The notes under the pieces were generated by a model. The model worked only from the letters and a program-made list of their open reading frames with translations. It did not search any database and had not been told where the DNA came from. A stretch of 64,000 bases of DNA from Strigamia acuminata (taxonomy: Eukaryota > Arthropoda > Chilopoda > Geophilomorpha > Linotaeniidae), in contig OX442319.1 of assembly GCA_949358305.1 (NCBI GenBank), positions 3,348,001-3,412,000 on the forward strand, given 5' to 3'. The translations under genes and the position numbers were made by a program. Position 1 is the stretch's first letter; each line of letters opens with the position of its first letter. Of the stretch, positions 9,307 to 21,243 are shown piece after piece.

Positions 9307-10884
9307 TGTGACGGTTATAAAACCGTATTAGCCAATGTTCACACTAGATGGCGCTGTTTATCTAACGCGCGCAGTTTAAACTCGATAAAGCTACGAGTTA
9401 TATTAAAGAATTAATATAAACGTTGTGAATAAAATATACAGTATTTTATTAGACTCCACTAAGTATTATTTACTTGAGGTATTGATTCTATCGAATCAAT
9501 ATCACACTTTACTTACCTGTTGAAGAGAACCAATCGGACTCTTCTGGACCCAAGTTCAATATTAGGTCCGGACTAGTGATCCACGAATCTATGGATTCTG
9601 ACGTCTGATTGGCTGTCGCTAATCTGATTGTTCTCTAGAACTATATAAGCTCTGGTTTTCACCAGCGCAACCCCCCTTGGCTTGATTTTGAATATGTTTA
9701 TATTGTTTGTATTGATAAGTTGTTATCGTTGGATCTCACTTTCTTTATCGACACATCAGGCCTCCTCAGCTCTCCACAAATAGTATTATTACTAGTTTGT
9801 TATTGCTTGTTGTAGGGCCCTTTCGGGAAGGCTAACTCCGGTAATAGACATGTTTCACACATGAAATGGCCCCGTAGTGTTAGCCAGCTGTTCTAAGGGA
9901 CAGTAGGATTTCATACGGTGGCTTAGTATATCGCTCATGCACGGGATTGATTAACACCGTTAAACAAATATCAAATTATATGATCGGTGATAGTCGCATC
10001 TATTTGCGAGATTCTCCGATCATAGGTCAGATGCTCTGCCAGAGCACATATACGGGAAGTCAAACCCGTCAAACAAATGCGGGCAAACCGTTTTCCCAGG
10101 GTTCCGATGCAGTGCATTGGCCCTTCCGTTAAGTGGGCAAGACTTGTCCGAGGTCGGTAAAAGCCCTATTTACAGGCGACCCACCGGGTTGGTAGCCCGT
10201 GAGAAATTGCATTCATACCTTGCGCTAAACAAACACTCGGGTATTGGTAATGCCGATCTGGTAGTCCCCCAGGAACTGTTTACCCAGTGGTTGGTACCAC
10301 TGAAAGCGACTTGACGCAGAAAACAAATACCCGGCGCCTGATCACGAGATCTTGTCGTCGTAAGGCATGCTGGCGGATGGAGCTTCAACAACTCCCGCGA
10401 TGGTCCCCTTGACTGTCGTGTCTGTCCCCGCCCATAGAATAACAATATAACAATTCATTTGTTATATTACACTAATAATGTTTTGATGATTTGAATACGG
10501 AATATTCTAATGAATATTCCCGACCAAATACGAAGGATTCTTCGTATTAATAGATATCCGAGCTGCGGGACCGAATACGTCTCCGTAGCGCTAACTGTGA
10601 CGATGCCGCAAAGTCAGCCGCACCACTCGAACAGCATCGCCCGGAACCTCAACCAGTGTAGCCGCCGTTACACTTATCCAGAACCCCAACCCAGTTGTAA
10701 TGTTAATAAATATGTATTTGAATCACACGAAAATCGTAAGTTATTATATTTGATCACATATTCACGTTGCACAGACTTCCGTAGCTTATCTCGGTTAGGT
10801 TATTTCTAGATTTAGAAATGTCTTGTTTAAACCGATTTATCTCCTATAATGGCTAATTATTCAGCCAAAAGTAGAATCGTCACA
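9307..10884 (+). repeat. 5' LTR of the gypsy element
   Basis: Starts TGTGACGGTT and ends AATCGTCACA, which are inverted matches with one difference. The length of 1578 bp is long for the class. A TATA box candidate (ATATAAG, about 9643-9649) and an AATAAA near 10700 fit the promoter and polyadenylation signals of an LTR. It ends two bases before the primer-binding site. Confidence 0.7.
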
Positions 10885-10886
10885 AG

Positions 10887-10904
10887 TGGAGGTTCTACCG
10901 AGAT
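10887..10904 (+). other. Primer-binding site, tRNA-Gln type
   Basis: TGGAGGTTCTACCGAGAT follows the LTR end by two bases and is complementary to the 3' end of metazoan tRNA-Gln with about one difference. This fixes the LTR boundary and the plus orientation. Confidence 0.7.
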
Positions 10905-12000
10905 AGGCTGCCCAAATTTTAATTAAAATAGTTGAAATTTTGTGTGCCTATGTTGAATTCGAATAAATGTAACTTTTACAGTGATTTTTGTGTGTAAAAA
11001 TAAGTTTCGACGAAATTTATATTTGTGTCTAATATATTTTATTGTGTTTTAAAATGCTTTGCAAGATAAGCAGTGTAATCCACTCTTATTTCGATTTTCC
11101 GCCGAAAAAATTGTATGTTTTAACAAACTAATAATTTCAACCGCGTGGTCAGGCCTAATGATCAGACCACAGAAATTGGAAAATCTTGCCCGAACTTGTC
11201 GTTGTTACGTCCGCCCGTGAAACGTCGATTCGCCGTCATCGATTCGAGAAACCACGTGGTTGGGCCTAATACGAAAAGTTCAAAGTTTTATCGGGAATTC
11301 TAAATGAATTCCGACAGGTATTTGTAGTCTGTTATTTTTAATAACTCTATAAATACTTGAGATTTCAAGTTAAACCTAACTTTCTTCTCGTGAATAAGAT
11401 ACAAGGAAATTGATATTTTCGAAGGAATTAAAATTTATATTTTATTTCAAGGAGTTATTTTATTTACATACTTGATTTTACATTAAAATGTTCGGTCAAA
11501 ATTTGGATTTCAAGATATTGAAATCAAATTCTACGAGTGAAAAATTCATTCCAATGTTGGCGAAGAAATTCTCGCTTGATTGTGTAGCTTAGCAACCAAT
11601 GCCTTACAGCAAAGCTGTACTAGTCGAAGGATTTCACGTGCTCTTGTTATACGAAATTTCAGCGAAATTCAAGTTGTTTTTAAATAAGATTTTATTCTGA
11701 AAAGAAGTAATATTTTTGATGAAATTGGATAATCGTCCATTTTTTTATTTTGACAACGTCATAATTGCGTAATCTGACTAGATCATGGGTCCGCGAAAAT
11801 GGTGAAATCCATCAATCACAGACGAGATTAAAATCTCGTAAGACTAACGTTTGAAGTTCGACCAATCAGAGAGGTTTACAGAGGTATTTGAACCCCAGAA
11901 CGGCCCAGTGAAACCATTGCTTCGTTTGCAACCTTCCAGATCGCTTGTGACTTCTTCGTTTATTTGTGAATTTTTTTGGAATTTCGATTTCAATCAAAAG
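10905..12000 (+). other. Gypsy leader region
   Basis: AT-rich untranslated leader between the primer site and the first gag ATG. No other feature is seen. The gag frame is open from 11851, but the first ATG in it is at 12001. Confidence 0.5.
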
Positions 12001-14313
12001 ATGACTAGTAACCAGCATTCGATGAATACCCGTGGTAAGGAAAGAACATGTTTGATCGGTGGAATTAATTTAGCCGGATTTGCACCCGTTCCAGATGAAA
12101 CGGAAACAGTGAATGTCGTGGAAAACCACGTGGACGATAATAATGTTTCAAATGAACCGACTGACCCAGTCGCCATTATCGATCCTATTGTAGAAGTCAC
12201 TGATCCTACCCCCGTGGAGGAAATGATTCGTCCACAAGATGGATCACATTTAGGTCCAGCTGGGCTTTTCATTTGTCGGGATTATTGTTTGAATCCAATC
12301 CAGTTTGGATCAATGGCCGAAGTTTTAGATTTTGTTAACACACATCGAGACCCGTCGGAGCATTCTAGTTCTAGATCACAGACTCCACGTAATCAGGGAC
12401 CGACAGATCCTGGTTTGAATCCGTCGACTCCGATCACTCGGTATCGACAGAAAACGACAGGACCTCCGACGGCCAATCGGAAATCTCGTTGGGATCAACA
12501 GAATCCTACACCCGGCAGTTTTGAACAAGCGTTTTATCGGCGAATGAATGATCAACTTGTTGCTTCTCATAAAAGAAGATTTATGGGTCTTAATAATAAT
12601 AAAAACCCGAATCCTGGTTTTCCGAATGGAGCCAACAGCTGTCCGAATCTTGCCGCCAAACCCATTCATGGATTGAATAGTGATTTAAGCGCGCAATTAA
12701 GAGGGGTAGTCGATCCAAACAATCGTTTGAATCCTTTTTCTGGAAATAATAATATTCCAAACCAATTGCCTGTATCGCAAGGAAGTTATCCAGTTCAGCC
12801 AAACTTAAATAACTTAAATAATCCGAATAACCGTTCAAGTTCCGGTAATCAAGGCCAGTGGAATAACTATTCACAATTTGGCAATCAGAACCAACCGAAT
12901 AATTATTCGAACCAAGGTTATCAGGGAAATCCGAATAATCATTCGAACTTTGGAAATCAAGGTGGAGCGAATAATCATTCCAACTTTGGTAACCAAAGAA
13001 GACAAAATCCCAGTGGATCGAATAATCATTCGAATTTTGGCAACCAAGGTGGACCGAATAATCATTCGAATTTTGGCCATCAAGGTAGACAAAATCCAGG
13101 AGGGTCGAATAATTTCAACCCCAATAATTTTAACGGCTCTAGTCAAAATAATTCGAGTCATTCTAACAATGGTTCGACGAATGATAATTCGCGACCCACT
13201 AGTAGTTTTGGGATGTCAGCAGACGACTTAGCTACTATTGCATTAAATATGCATAAACTAGCCCAAGCAGGAAAGAATTCCACACCTGCAACACCCCAAA
13301 CTATAAGTTTGAAACCCCCCGACATACCTGTATTTTCGGGTAAAACTGAAGAAAGCAAGCGCTTCCTCAGTATAATTCGAAACGTTGCATTTCTGCGAAA
13401 TATTTCACTTGATGAAATGTTAGTAAAGGGCGTGGCTGGTTATTTAACCGACCTCGCATATAGTTGGTTTCAAGAGAGACGAGACGACTTTCATAATTGG
13501 GATACGTTTGAAAAAGCGTTTAGAGGAAGGTTTGTTGCCACGTGTTTGGAACGAACAACCCAATTAACTAAGTTAAGACAACTCGAATCAGAAAACTTGT
13601 ATGATTATACACATAAGTTTTACCAACTCTGGTTATTACAAGATAACCTCAACTCTCAGGGAGCCGCGAGTATATTTTTAGGGAGCATTACTCCCGCCAA
13701 CGATCTTCTCTTGCACACGCAAGGTTTAGATGAACTTCCCTTCATAGACATTTATAATGCTATCACAAAGAAGAAAGGACTGTACAGCCGTACAGCCAAT
13801 GGGGTGAGAGTAATCGATCCAGTCGTTTTCCCACCTAGGAAACCGGACACTCGTTCGCAACCTAAAAATAACGCCAAGTCCCTGACTTTGGAATCGGACG
13901 AACAGATTAATTTCTGTACAGATGAGTTGCCCGAAGAATGTGAACTAATTTACGCAGTAAATGGAGTAGTAGACCCCAACAGGAGGGGACAAATGGTTTG
14001 CTTTAATTGTAAGAAACCCGGACATTTCCGACGAGAATGTCCAGATTTAAAACCTCGTTCGAACTTTAAATCTGAAGACATTCAGAAGCGAAATGCCCCA
14101 GATAATCCAACTTTGGATCCTTCTGCTAAGCGTAAACCTAATTGGGTAACACAAGAAGTGTTGGATGCAACACTAGATGCGAAACTTGATTCCAAATTTA
14201 ACAATTTTGAGAATAAGTTACAGTCGACACTCACTAATCAATTAGCTGAGATAGTCAAGCAATTGGCTAAACCCGAATCTAACGATTCAACTGATTCTAG
14301 TGCAAAAAACTAG
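12001..14313 (+). CDS. gag: Gypsy Gag protein
   Basis: A 770-residue frame. The N-terminal third is low-complexity. A long Asn/Gly/Gln-rich stretch (about residues 235-400) consists of repeated NNHSNFGNQG-type units. Next comes a retrotransposon capsid-like segment (SLKPPDIPVFSG ... AYSWFQERRDDFHNWDTFEKAF) and then a CCHC zinc knuckle, CFNCKKPGHFRREC, near residue 665. Gag packages the element RNA. Pol lies downstream in the -1 frame relative to gag after a gap of about 50 bp. The Asn-rich expansion is unusual and probably disordered. Confidence 0.85.
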   Translation: MTSNQHSMNTRGKERTCLIGGINLAGFAPVPDETETVNVVENHVDDNNVSNEPTDPVAIIDPIVEVTDPTPVEEMIRPQDGSHLGPAGLFICRDYCLNPIQFGSMAEVLDFVNTHRDPSEHSSSRSQTPRNQGPTDPGLNPSTPITRYRQKTTGPPTANRKSRWDQQNPTPGSFEQAFYRRMNDQLVASHKRRFMGLNNNKNPNPGFPNGANSCPNLAAKPIHGLNSDLSAQLRGVVDPNNRLNPFSGNNNIPNQLPVSQGSYPVQPNLNNLNNPNNRSSSGNQGQWNNYSQFGNQNQPNNYSNQGYQGNPNNHSNFGNQGGANNHSNFGNQRRQNPSGSNNHSNFGNQGGPNNHSNFGHQGRQNPGGSNNFNPNNFNGSSQNNSSHSNNGSTNDNSRPTSSFGMSADDLATIALNMHKLAQAGKNSTPATPQTISLKPPDIPVFSGKTEESKRFLSIIRNVAFLRNISLDEMLVKGVAGYLTDLAYSWFQERRDDFHNWDTFEKAFRGRFVATCLERTTQLTKLRQLESENLYDYTHKFYQLWLLQDNLNSQGAASIFLGSITPANDLLLHTQGLDELPFIDIYNAITKKKGLYSRTANGVRVIDPVVFPPRKPDTRSQPKNNAKSLTLESDEQINFCTDELPEECELIYAVNGVVDPNRRGQMVCFNCKKPGHFRRECPDLKPRSNFKSEDIQKRNAPDNPTLDPSAKRKPNWVTQEVLDATLDAKLDSKFNNFENKLQSTLTNQLAEIVKQLAKPESNDSTDSSAKN

Positions 14314-14360
14314 ATCCGGGGGATGAAGAAATCATTCAGCCCCCAGAAATAGCTGATGCT

Positions 14361-17300
14361 ATGTCGGACTCTTTGTTTATGGACCTAGAAACTACGTTTC
14401 TTGAAGAAGCCACTAGTCATAGCGGTGGAGTAGATGAAAATCTACAAAAGATGACGGAGCAATTCAAGAATTTGACATTATTCCCACATAAGTGGTATAC
14501 GAAGAAATTTTGTAGACCTCGACGACTCAATAGAGTCATAGGAAGCAATAATTTGCACAATATTACTTTGGGTAATAACAAAGACGATCCTCGAATGAAA
14601 GTCACAATTGGTGGGCTCACCTATAATGCGCTCATGGATACAGGAGCTTCTCAATGTTATATTGGGGAACAGCTTTTGTCGGAAACTCAAGCTCTGCCTG
14701 AATTTCTGCAAGAAGCCCCCCGAAATATGTTGGTTAATGCTGTAGGCGTAGCACACAAACCAGTCGGACAAATAACTTTGTGCGTACAATAGGCTGATGA
14801 ATTCACGCCGATGAATTTCATCGTTTTAGCAAAACGAGTTTGTGGATTGATACTTGGACACAATTTCATGCGTCGACAAAAGATTAGCACGCATCCACAT
14901 CTCCAAGAGTTCTCTTGTGCTGATAAACCTACTTGGTCCGCCCCTTATGTGTCGGAAGAAGATAATTTTGCGATGGCACCTCTAAATCGAATTACTTTCG
15001 AGTATTTAGAAGAACTTGCGTCGGCCGCTGATTCAACTGAATTATCCGATACACCCGTTTTAGAATGGGATGAGAAGTTGGTTGAAGGTAGTGATTGCAT
15101 TGCAAAACTACGCGTTAGTTTATTTAGACGACGTAATTGTCTATTCGAATACTTGGGATGAACATCTCATTCATGTCCGGGACGTGTTGGAAAAGCTTAA
15201 TAAAGCTAATATGACGATCAATAAAGCGAAATCTCGTTTTGGAAGAACAGAACTTAAGTTCTTAGGACATTGGATTAAACCTGACGGTTTATATGGAGAT
15301 CCCGATAAAATTTCTGCAATTATGAAATTTCCGACTCCGACATGTGCTAAGGACATTCAACGGTTTCATGGAATGACAAACTTCTTCAGGAAGTTCGTTC
15401 CTAATCACGGAGCTATTGCTGCGCCATACACATGTATGATGAATGAGAAAACTCCATTTGAATGGGGAGATGCTCAAACTGAAGCTTTTAATAAAGTTAA
15501 AGCGCTGCTTTGTAATGACAATTGTCTGCATAAACCAGACATGTCCAAACCTTTCGTAGTCATGACTGACGCATCTCACAAAGGCTTAGGAGCTGTCATC
15601 TGCCAAGATGTTGATCTTTTAGACAAAGACAAAAAGAAAACTGGTACGGCAGCCAGACCTGTAGCTTACGCAAGCAGAGTACTGAGAGGAGCGGAGAAGC
15701 GTAACACAACGCCAGAACTCGAATGCCTCGCAGTCGTATGGGCTATTGATCGTTTTAAACCGTATTTAGAATATGGTACGTTCACACTCGAGTCAGATGC
15801 TGAAGCATTAAAATGGCTTATGCGAACGCCTGAACCATCGGGAAAATTTGGCCGATGGGCCTTAAGAATCCAATGTGGTGCTTTCAAGATTGTATTTCGA
15901 AAGGGTGCTTACAACCAAGTTGCAGACGCACTCTCAAGAGCTCCATTAGGAGAGGAAGACATTCCTCTTCGTGATCATGTGGAACCCATCGAAATCAATC
16001 AGTATTGGCCAGAATGGGACGGCAATCCTTCGATTTCTTTGAATCGTGCTCCAGGAAGGTCAGAATATTTAGCAAATGTTCGTGTCCATTTTTCAGAAGA
16101 TTCTAAAGAATATTCTGAAGAAAGGGAGGGGGAGGAGATACAAGAAACTTTGTATAGTGCTCTCACAGATGTGATAAAAGTCACACCTACAAGAAGGGAA
16201 ATAATTGATGCGCAGTTAGTCGACACTGAATGTAAACGCATTCGAGAGTATCTTTTATTCGACAGAATTGTTGGAATTCCGAAATCGGAAATAAAAGAAT
16301 GGAAAAACAAAGTTAGAAACTATTGTTTGGACAAAAAGGAAGATGATGGCGATCAAATGATCATTTTCTTTAATCCTTCATTTGAAGAAGAGCTCAACGA
16401 CTCTGGTAACGGCTTCAAAGCAGTTGTTCCCAGTTCACTCATAAAGCGAGTGCTTTTCGCCTGTCATGGTCACCCCTTGAGCGGCCACGCAGGCATGAGT
16501 AAAACTCTCGAGAAAACTCGATTGATATATTATTGGCCTGGAATGAGCCGAAGCGTAAGAAATTACGTTAAAAGCTGTCCACATTGTAGTCAATACAAAC
16601 CGGATCAGCAGAAAAAGCGTGCAGGTCTTTACGTACCTCATAACATGACCAACCCTTGGGAACATATTAATATGGACTTAATGGGGCCAAAACCAGCTGG
16701 GAGATCCCAAAACCAGTACGTTTTCGTAATAATTGACAACTGTACGAAATTTGTAGAGATTAAAGCTTTAACCAAAGCCACGAGCGCTAATTGCGTTCAA
16801 GAATTAAGATCTGTTGCAAATCGTTGGGGTCACCCAAAGAAGATTGTTAGTGATAATGGGAAACAATTCGTTTCAGATATTTATAATGAATATTGCGAAA
16901 CTTATCATATCCGACCGGCTCATACGAGCACTTATCATGCTCAGGCTAACCCGACAGAGAGAGCCAACAGGGACATTAAGATTTTATTGGCGATTTACAC
17001 TGATGTGCACACCCAATGGCCGCGATATTTAGACAAATTTGCATTTGTAATTCGTAATAATAAATCGGCTGCAACGAATTCGACACCGATGTTGCTTAAT
17101 ACGGGGAGAATTGTTACCTTACCTTTCGATCCGAGAATTCTCAGGCATGCCAATCCATTTGACAAGCATAACCCTGAGAAATATGTTCGAGAATTACTCG
17201 ACATATTACGTAGAGCGCATCAAGAGATGCATAGAAGAATTCAACTGAATTACGAGAGACATCGTAAGATTCACGAACAAAAGTTCACAATTATTGAATT

Positions 17301-17928
17301 CGAAGTTGGAGATTTAGTTTGGAAACAAACTCACATTCTCTCGTGCGCAGATAAAAATATCTCCGCAGGTCTTGCTGAGAAGCGAGACGGACCGTGGGAA
17401 ATTATCGAGATTTTTCCGGGTAGCGCGTATAAATTACGTAAACTTGCTGATGGTTCCATAGAAAAATCAGTGAATATTAAGGCTTTATATCCTTATACGC
17501 CGTTATATCCAATTGAAACTTGGAAAATAGGGCAGAAAACTGCTTCAAATACAGATCAGGAAAATCCTAAATGGATGGACGAAAGTAATGAACTTCCGTC
17601 ACCACCTGTTCAAGAGGAAATAATTCCCGAGACTCCTACGGAAGTTCCGATGGAATTATCCGACTCGCCTCAAGTACAGACTAAAAAATCTGTACAAGAA
17701 AAGTCTAAACATAGACATAGACAGCGATTAATTGCTGTAGAGAAGAAAGCAGCAGTGGAACGAGGAGAACCTCTAAAGAAACTTCCTCGCAAACCACGTA
17801 AGCCCCAGAAACTAGTTGAACGAACTAGCACGCGTCCGCGAAGGGAGCGAGTCCCAAATCCGAAATATTCAGATGAAAATTTCGTGCGAAATATTACGGC
17901 AATATTTAGGAAGCCTTATCAACAATGA
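14361..17928 (+). pseudogene. pol: Gypsy Pol with internal deletion and stop
   Basis: The frame opens with an aspartic protease (LMDTGASQCYIG, about 14628-14663) and meets a TAG at 14790. It then continues in the same frame to about 15110. There it jumps by one frame directly into the RT active-site box VYLDDVIVYS (from about 15118), so the RT fingers and most of the palm are deleted. Downstream 15113-17928 is intact: RT thumb, RNase H (DASHKGLGAV, LECLAVVWAID), an HHCC integrase finger (HPLSGHAG ... CPHC), DDE core (NMDLMGP, VSDNGKQF, ANPTERANR) and a basic C-terminal tail. The deletion makes autonomous transposition impossible. Confidence 0.85.
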
Positions 17929-18072
17929 GATAAAAATCTCAAAGTTTATTTAGGATTTAATAAGTTTTATTCAAAACTTGGAGTGTGCTTATTTGCATGT
18001 CTAAATTCGTGTAGTGATTCATAATCTCAACACCGGGGGACATAATAAACACGCATTCTCGTCAGATTTATA

Positions 18073-18129
18073 TTAACCCTTCCAACCCTGAGATGGGTCA
18101 TTTTGTGACCCCGTTTTAAAAAAATCATT
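18073..18129. repeat. TTAA-flanked 53-bp dispersed repeat, copy 1
   Basis: TTAA followed by 53 bp identical to 56748-56800. It includes the short inverted word GGGTCATTTTGTGACCC. A TTAA next to CCCTT resembles the ends of piggyBac-type elements. No partner end is recognised nearby. Confidence 0.6.
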
Positions 18130-18212
18130 ATTTTTATAAGAAATAATTTTTTTTTCTCTCTGATTTTTGCTGACTATTCCTTTGAAACATCACTAGACAC
18201 TATACCACAGTA

Positions 18213-18533
18213 AGGGGTTTCATAAATGACACGCTGAAATCAACTAAAACCACCATTTTTGGGATCAGAATTTGCATATTAGGCACCATTGCAAAGATTC
18301 GAGCAAAAACCTCTTTCCTAACCACCATTTCATTTGTTTGGCTGAAATGGATCAACAGCCATTTTGTTGTTCCAGATAACCAAAGGACAGTATGGGTAAT
18401 TCTCGTATGACGTCACGTTTACCAGAAAACTAACGTCATGTAAACGCAAACGGTTATCCAGATAAATAAAATCTGAATATTCACTTATCTGGAAAACTGT
18501 GACCATGTAAACATGGTAATTTATGAAACCCCC
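18213..18533. mobile_element. MITE with TA flanks
   Basis: A 321-bp element with ends AGGGGTTTCATAAAT and ATTTATGAAACCCCC, flanked on both sides by TA (18211-18212 and 18534-18535). There is no coding frame. TA duplication and simple inverted ends suggest a Tc1/mariner-related MITE. Confidence 0.65.
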
Positions 18534-18580
18534 TAGTGTTTATTGAAACTGTTCTGAAGTAATCAACATCCAATACTATC

Positions 18581-19500
18581 TATACTCTTTCCACACTCAA
18601 GGTTGACCCTGGAAGCTGGGCTCCCATTGGCCTACTTAGAAATGCAATGCAATACAGGGTGTCCTGCCGAACACCTACCAGGTGAATTATTTCACAATCA
18701 CGTTAATTCAAAAATACTTTTGATTATGAATTAAAGTAAATGACCTGTGACCAATTCAATGAAACATGTTAAATTGATGTGACATTGTTGCATCACTGTT
18801 TTGCAACTCGTAACTTTTAAACCAACAATGCTACGCAAAAAATGTCAATCGCAAAGTTGTAGAGAACCATCTAATTAGTCTAGAACTGTTCTTAAAAAAA
18901 TTCTTTCTTACTGAAAAGTTTTGAGAAAAAAAGGTTTGAAATGTTAGTCTACTCAGCTTTTAACTCAGCTTTGTAACCTAAAACTATTGAGGCAAAGTAG
19001 CTAATCCTCAATTAGGACACTTTATTGGGTCATACTTGTAAGTAGAAGAGAGGAAACACAAAAGAAAAGAAATAATTTATTTTGGAAATACATTCCACAT
19101 GATAGTTTTAGGTTACAAAGCTGAGTAGACTAACATTTCAAACCTTTTTTTCTCAAAACTTTTCAGTAAGAAATAATTTTTTTAACGACAGTTCTAGACT
19201 AATTAGATGGTTCTCTACCACTTTGCAATTGACATTTTTTGCGTAGCATTGTTGGTTTAAAAGTTACGAGTTGCAAAACAGTGATGCAACAATGTCACAT
19301 CAATTTAACATGTTTCATTGAATTCGTCACAGGTCATTTACTTTAATTCACAATCAAAAGTATTTTTGAATTAAAGTGATTGTGAAATAATTCACCTGGT
19401 AGGTGTTCGGCAGGACACCCTGTATAGTTACATTGCAGTTCTAAGTAGGCCAATGGGAGCCCAGCTTCCAGGGTCAACCTTGAGTGTGGAAAGAGTATAT
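18581..19500. mobile_element. Foldback (long inverted repeat) element
   Basis: Arms of about 400 bp (18581-18986 and 19103-19500) are inverted near-copies around a loop of about 115 bp. Outer ends read TATACTCTTTCC and GGAAAGAGTATA. An inner CAGGGTGTCC/GGACACCCTG pair lies about 75 bp inside. A related single arm is seen at 40915-41166. It is noncoding; a transcript would form a long hairpin. Confidence 0.8.
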
Positions 19501-19502
19501 AC

Positions 19503-19696
19503 TGTTGTATTTGCTGTGTATTTCCAATTAATTACTTAATAATGTTACGAGACATATAATTATGGCTAATTGTTCCAAGTATTACCATAGTAACATTGTA
19601 CGAATTCCAGAATGTATGAGTTTTGGCCGAGTGAATAAACATGTGTGTTTGTGAACGATTGGGACAGTTCTTGAGTATTCATGTTAGAACTTAACA
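19503..19696 (+). repeat. 5' LTR of nested gypsy host element
   Basis: TGTTGTATTT to ACTTAACA, 194 bp. It is followed immediately by GTGGTATCCACGATGGGAT; the TGG at 19698 is the expected start of a primer-binding site, but the tRNA species was not identified. Confidence 0.9.
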
Positions 19697-19728
19697 GTGG
19701 TATCCACGATGGGATAATTCCGTTCTGA

Positions 19729-21243
19729 ATGAAGGCCAACTGGATTTGCAGATCGATTTTGGTGTGGACAATTTTGGCGTGTTGCTTGTTACGAGTTTTA
19801 AGAATTTCGTTCGAGCCAAGTTCGATTTTCGTGTGGCGAAACGAATTGAGAAGTGATCGTGAGTTTTTGACGTTTGCGCTCGAGTCGAGGAACGATCGTG
19901 AGATTTTGCCGTTTGCGTTCGAATCGAGGAACGACCGTGAGATTTTGCCGTTTGCGCTCGAATCGAGGAACGACAGGGAGTTTTCGACATTCGTACTTGA
20001 GAATAATGAGATTTTAGAGCGAGTTGAAGACGTTGGATCGAGATTCGACGTGCGAATTGGAGTTGGAACGTCGTTGACACTTGTCGAGTCCGGTGAGGTT
20101 TATTTGCGAGGATTGACTAATCAGCTAGAGATTATGGCACAAGTAACGCTGGGAAGTATCCCGCCTTTCACGGGGTCGAGTTTGCACGAGTGGAAGAGTT
20201 GGAGAGAGACTTTTGCCCAGTTTGTCATTCTTAATGATGTTTTGGCTCCGAAACAGGTGCCATTGTTGCTGACGGTTATCTGCATCCCCATGTATGAAAA
20301 GATAAAAAGATGGACGCACCCGAAAGAAGTGACAAAAATCGAGTTGACAGGGATTTTGGACGTTGTGGACGAGTTTTACAACTCCATCAACACGCCTTAC
20401 ATGGCCAAGCAGAAGTTTGGCGCGAGGAAGCGATTAGAAGGTGAAACGGTGGAAAAATATATCGCGACGTTGAGGATCATGTCCGAAAAGTGTGGTTTTG
20501 CGACGAAAGCTGAATCGGACAATGCCATCGTAGATCAGCTGGTCCGAGGCGTGGGGAACTCGATTTTGGTTAGGGAAATCCTTCTGAATATGCCGATGAC
20601 AGTGGACGCCGCTACAAAGCGGGCAGTAGCGCACGAGATGGCGCACATCGCGATGGTCGGAACTGAGGAGCCATTGCCGCTCACAGAGGTAGACAAGGGC
20701 GCCGCGACTTCATCGGTGATGCAGGTGTCCACTGGGAGAGGACGTGGTGGATGGAGAGGACGTGGGAGAGCTTTCCAGCAGGCGTTCCCCGGTACCGCAG
20801 GTGCGGGGCCGAGCGTTCAAACGAGGGGGTTTTCGCAGCAACCTGGGCGCGGGCGTCAAGGATTTGCGAGGGGACAGGCCGGCCTACCGGTAACTAGGGA
20901 CGGCAGGCCAGTTCAATGCTTTCGCTGCGGAGGTCCGCATTTCGTTAGGGATTGCCCCTATGAACCGTTGGCACCCATAACCACTCAACAACAAGGTGCG
21001 GGGACCCGCCTGTTGGCCGATTGGAGGAAGAAAAGTGACAATCAAGTTGCGAGTAACCCACTTCCCCCGACTTTCCCGTTGGACACTGACCTTGGGTATT
21101 GCGGCACAGATTCCGATGACAAGTGGAAACAGCGCAACGTGCCAATTAACGTCATCCAGGAGCAAGAGGAGGATTTTGCGTTGTTTCAACTGGCGTTCTC
21201 CACCGCTGATAGTGCGCGTGACTTTAAACTTGTTAAATTTTAA
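19729..21243 (+). CDS. gag: Gypsy Gag protein
   Basis: 504 codons from the first ATG; an internal ATG at 20134 (MAQVTLGS) aligns better with usual Gag starts. The capsid-like part includes LHEWKSWRETFAQF and the RLEGETVEKYIATLR segment, followed by an Arg/Gly-rich stretch (GRGRGGWRGRGRAF). One CCHC knuckle, CFRCGGPHFVRDC, lies near residue 397. The first 130 residues contain an imperfect repeat (ESRNDREILPFA) that may be translated leader. It overlaps the pol frame. Confidence 0.85.
   Translation: MKANWICRSILVWTILACCLLRVLRISFEPSSIFVWRNELRSDREFLTFALESRNDREILPFAFESRNDREILPFALESRNDREFSTFVLENNEILERVEDVGSRFDVRIGVGTSLTLVESGEVYLRGLTNQLEIMAQVTLGSIPPFTGSSLHEWKSWRETFAQFVILNDVLAPKQVPLLLTVICIPMYEKIKRWTHPKEVTKIELTGILDVVDEFYNSINTPYMAKQKFGARKRLEGETVEKYIATLRIMSEKCGFATKAESDNAIVDQLVRGVGNSILVREILLNMPMTVDAATKRAVAHEMAHIAMVGTEEPLPLTEVDKGAATSSVMQVSTGRGRGGWRGRGRAFQQAFPGTAGAGPSVQTRGFSQQPGRGRQGFARGQAGLPVTRDGRPVQCFRCGGPHFVRDCPYEPLAPITTQQQGAGTRLLADWRKKSDNQVASNPLPPTFPLDTDLGYCGTDSDDKWKQRNVPINVIQEQEEDFALFQLAFSTADSARDFKLVKF

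Larger units (their letters stand above)
9307..18045 (+). mobile_element. Defective Ty3/gypsy element lacking its 3' LTR
   Basis: The element has a 5' LTR (9307-10884), a primer site, a long leader, gag, and a damaged pol. A purine tract (ACCGGGGGA, near 18032-18040) follows pol, but the sequence after it does not match the start of the 5' LTR, so the 3' LTR is absent. A related LTR 3' end survives at 56825-56938. Structure and damage indicate an old non-autonomous copy. Confidence 0.8.

Noticed and set aside
12590-13231. Alternative frames opposite the Asn-rich part of Gag
   Set aside because: They are shadows of the repeated AATAATCATTCG codons of gag.
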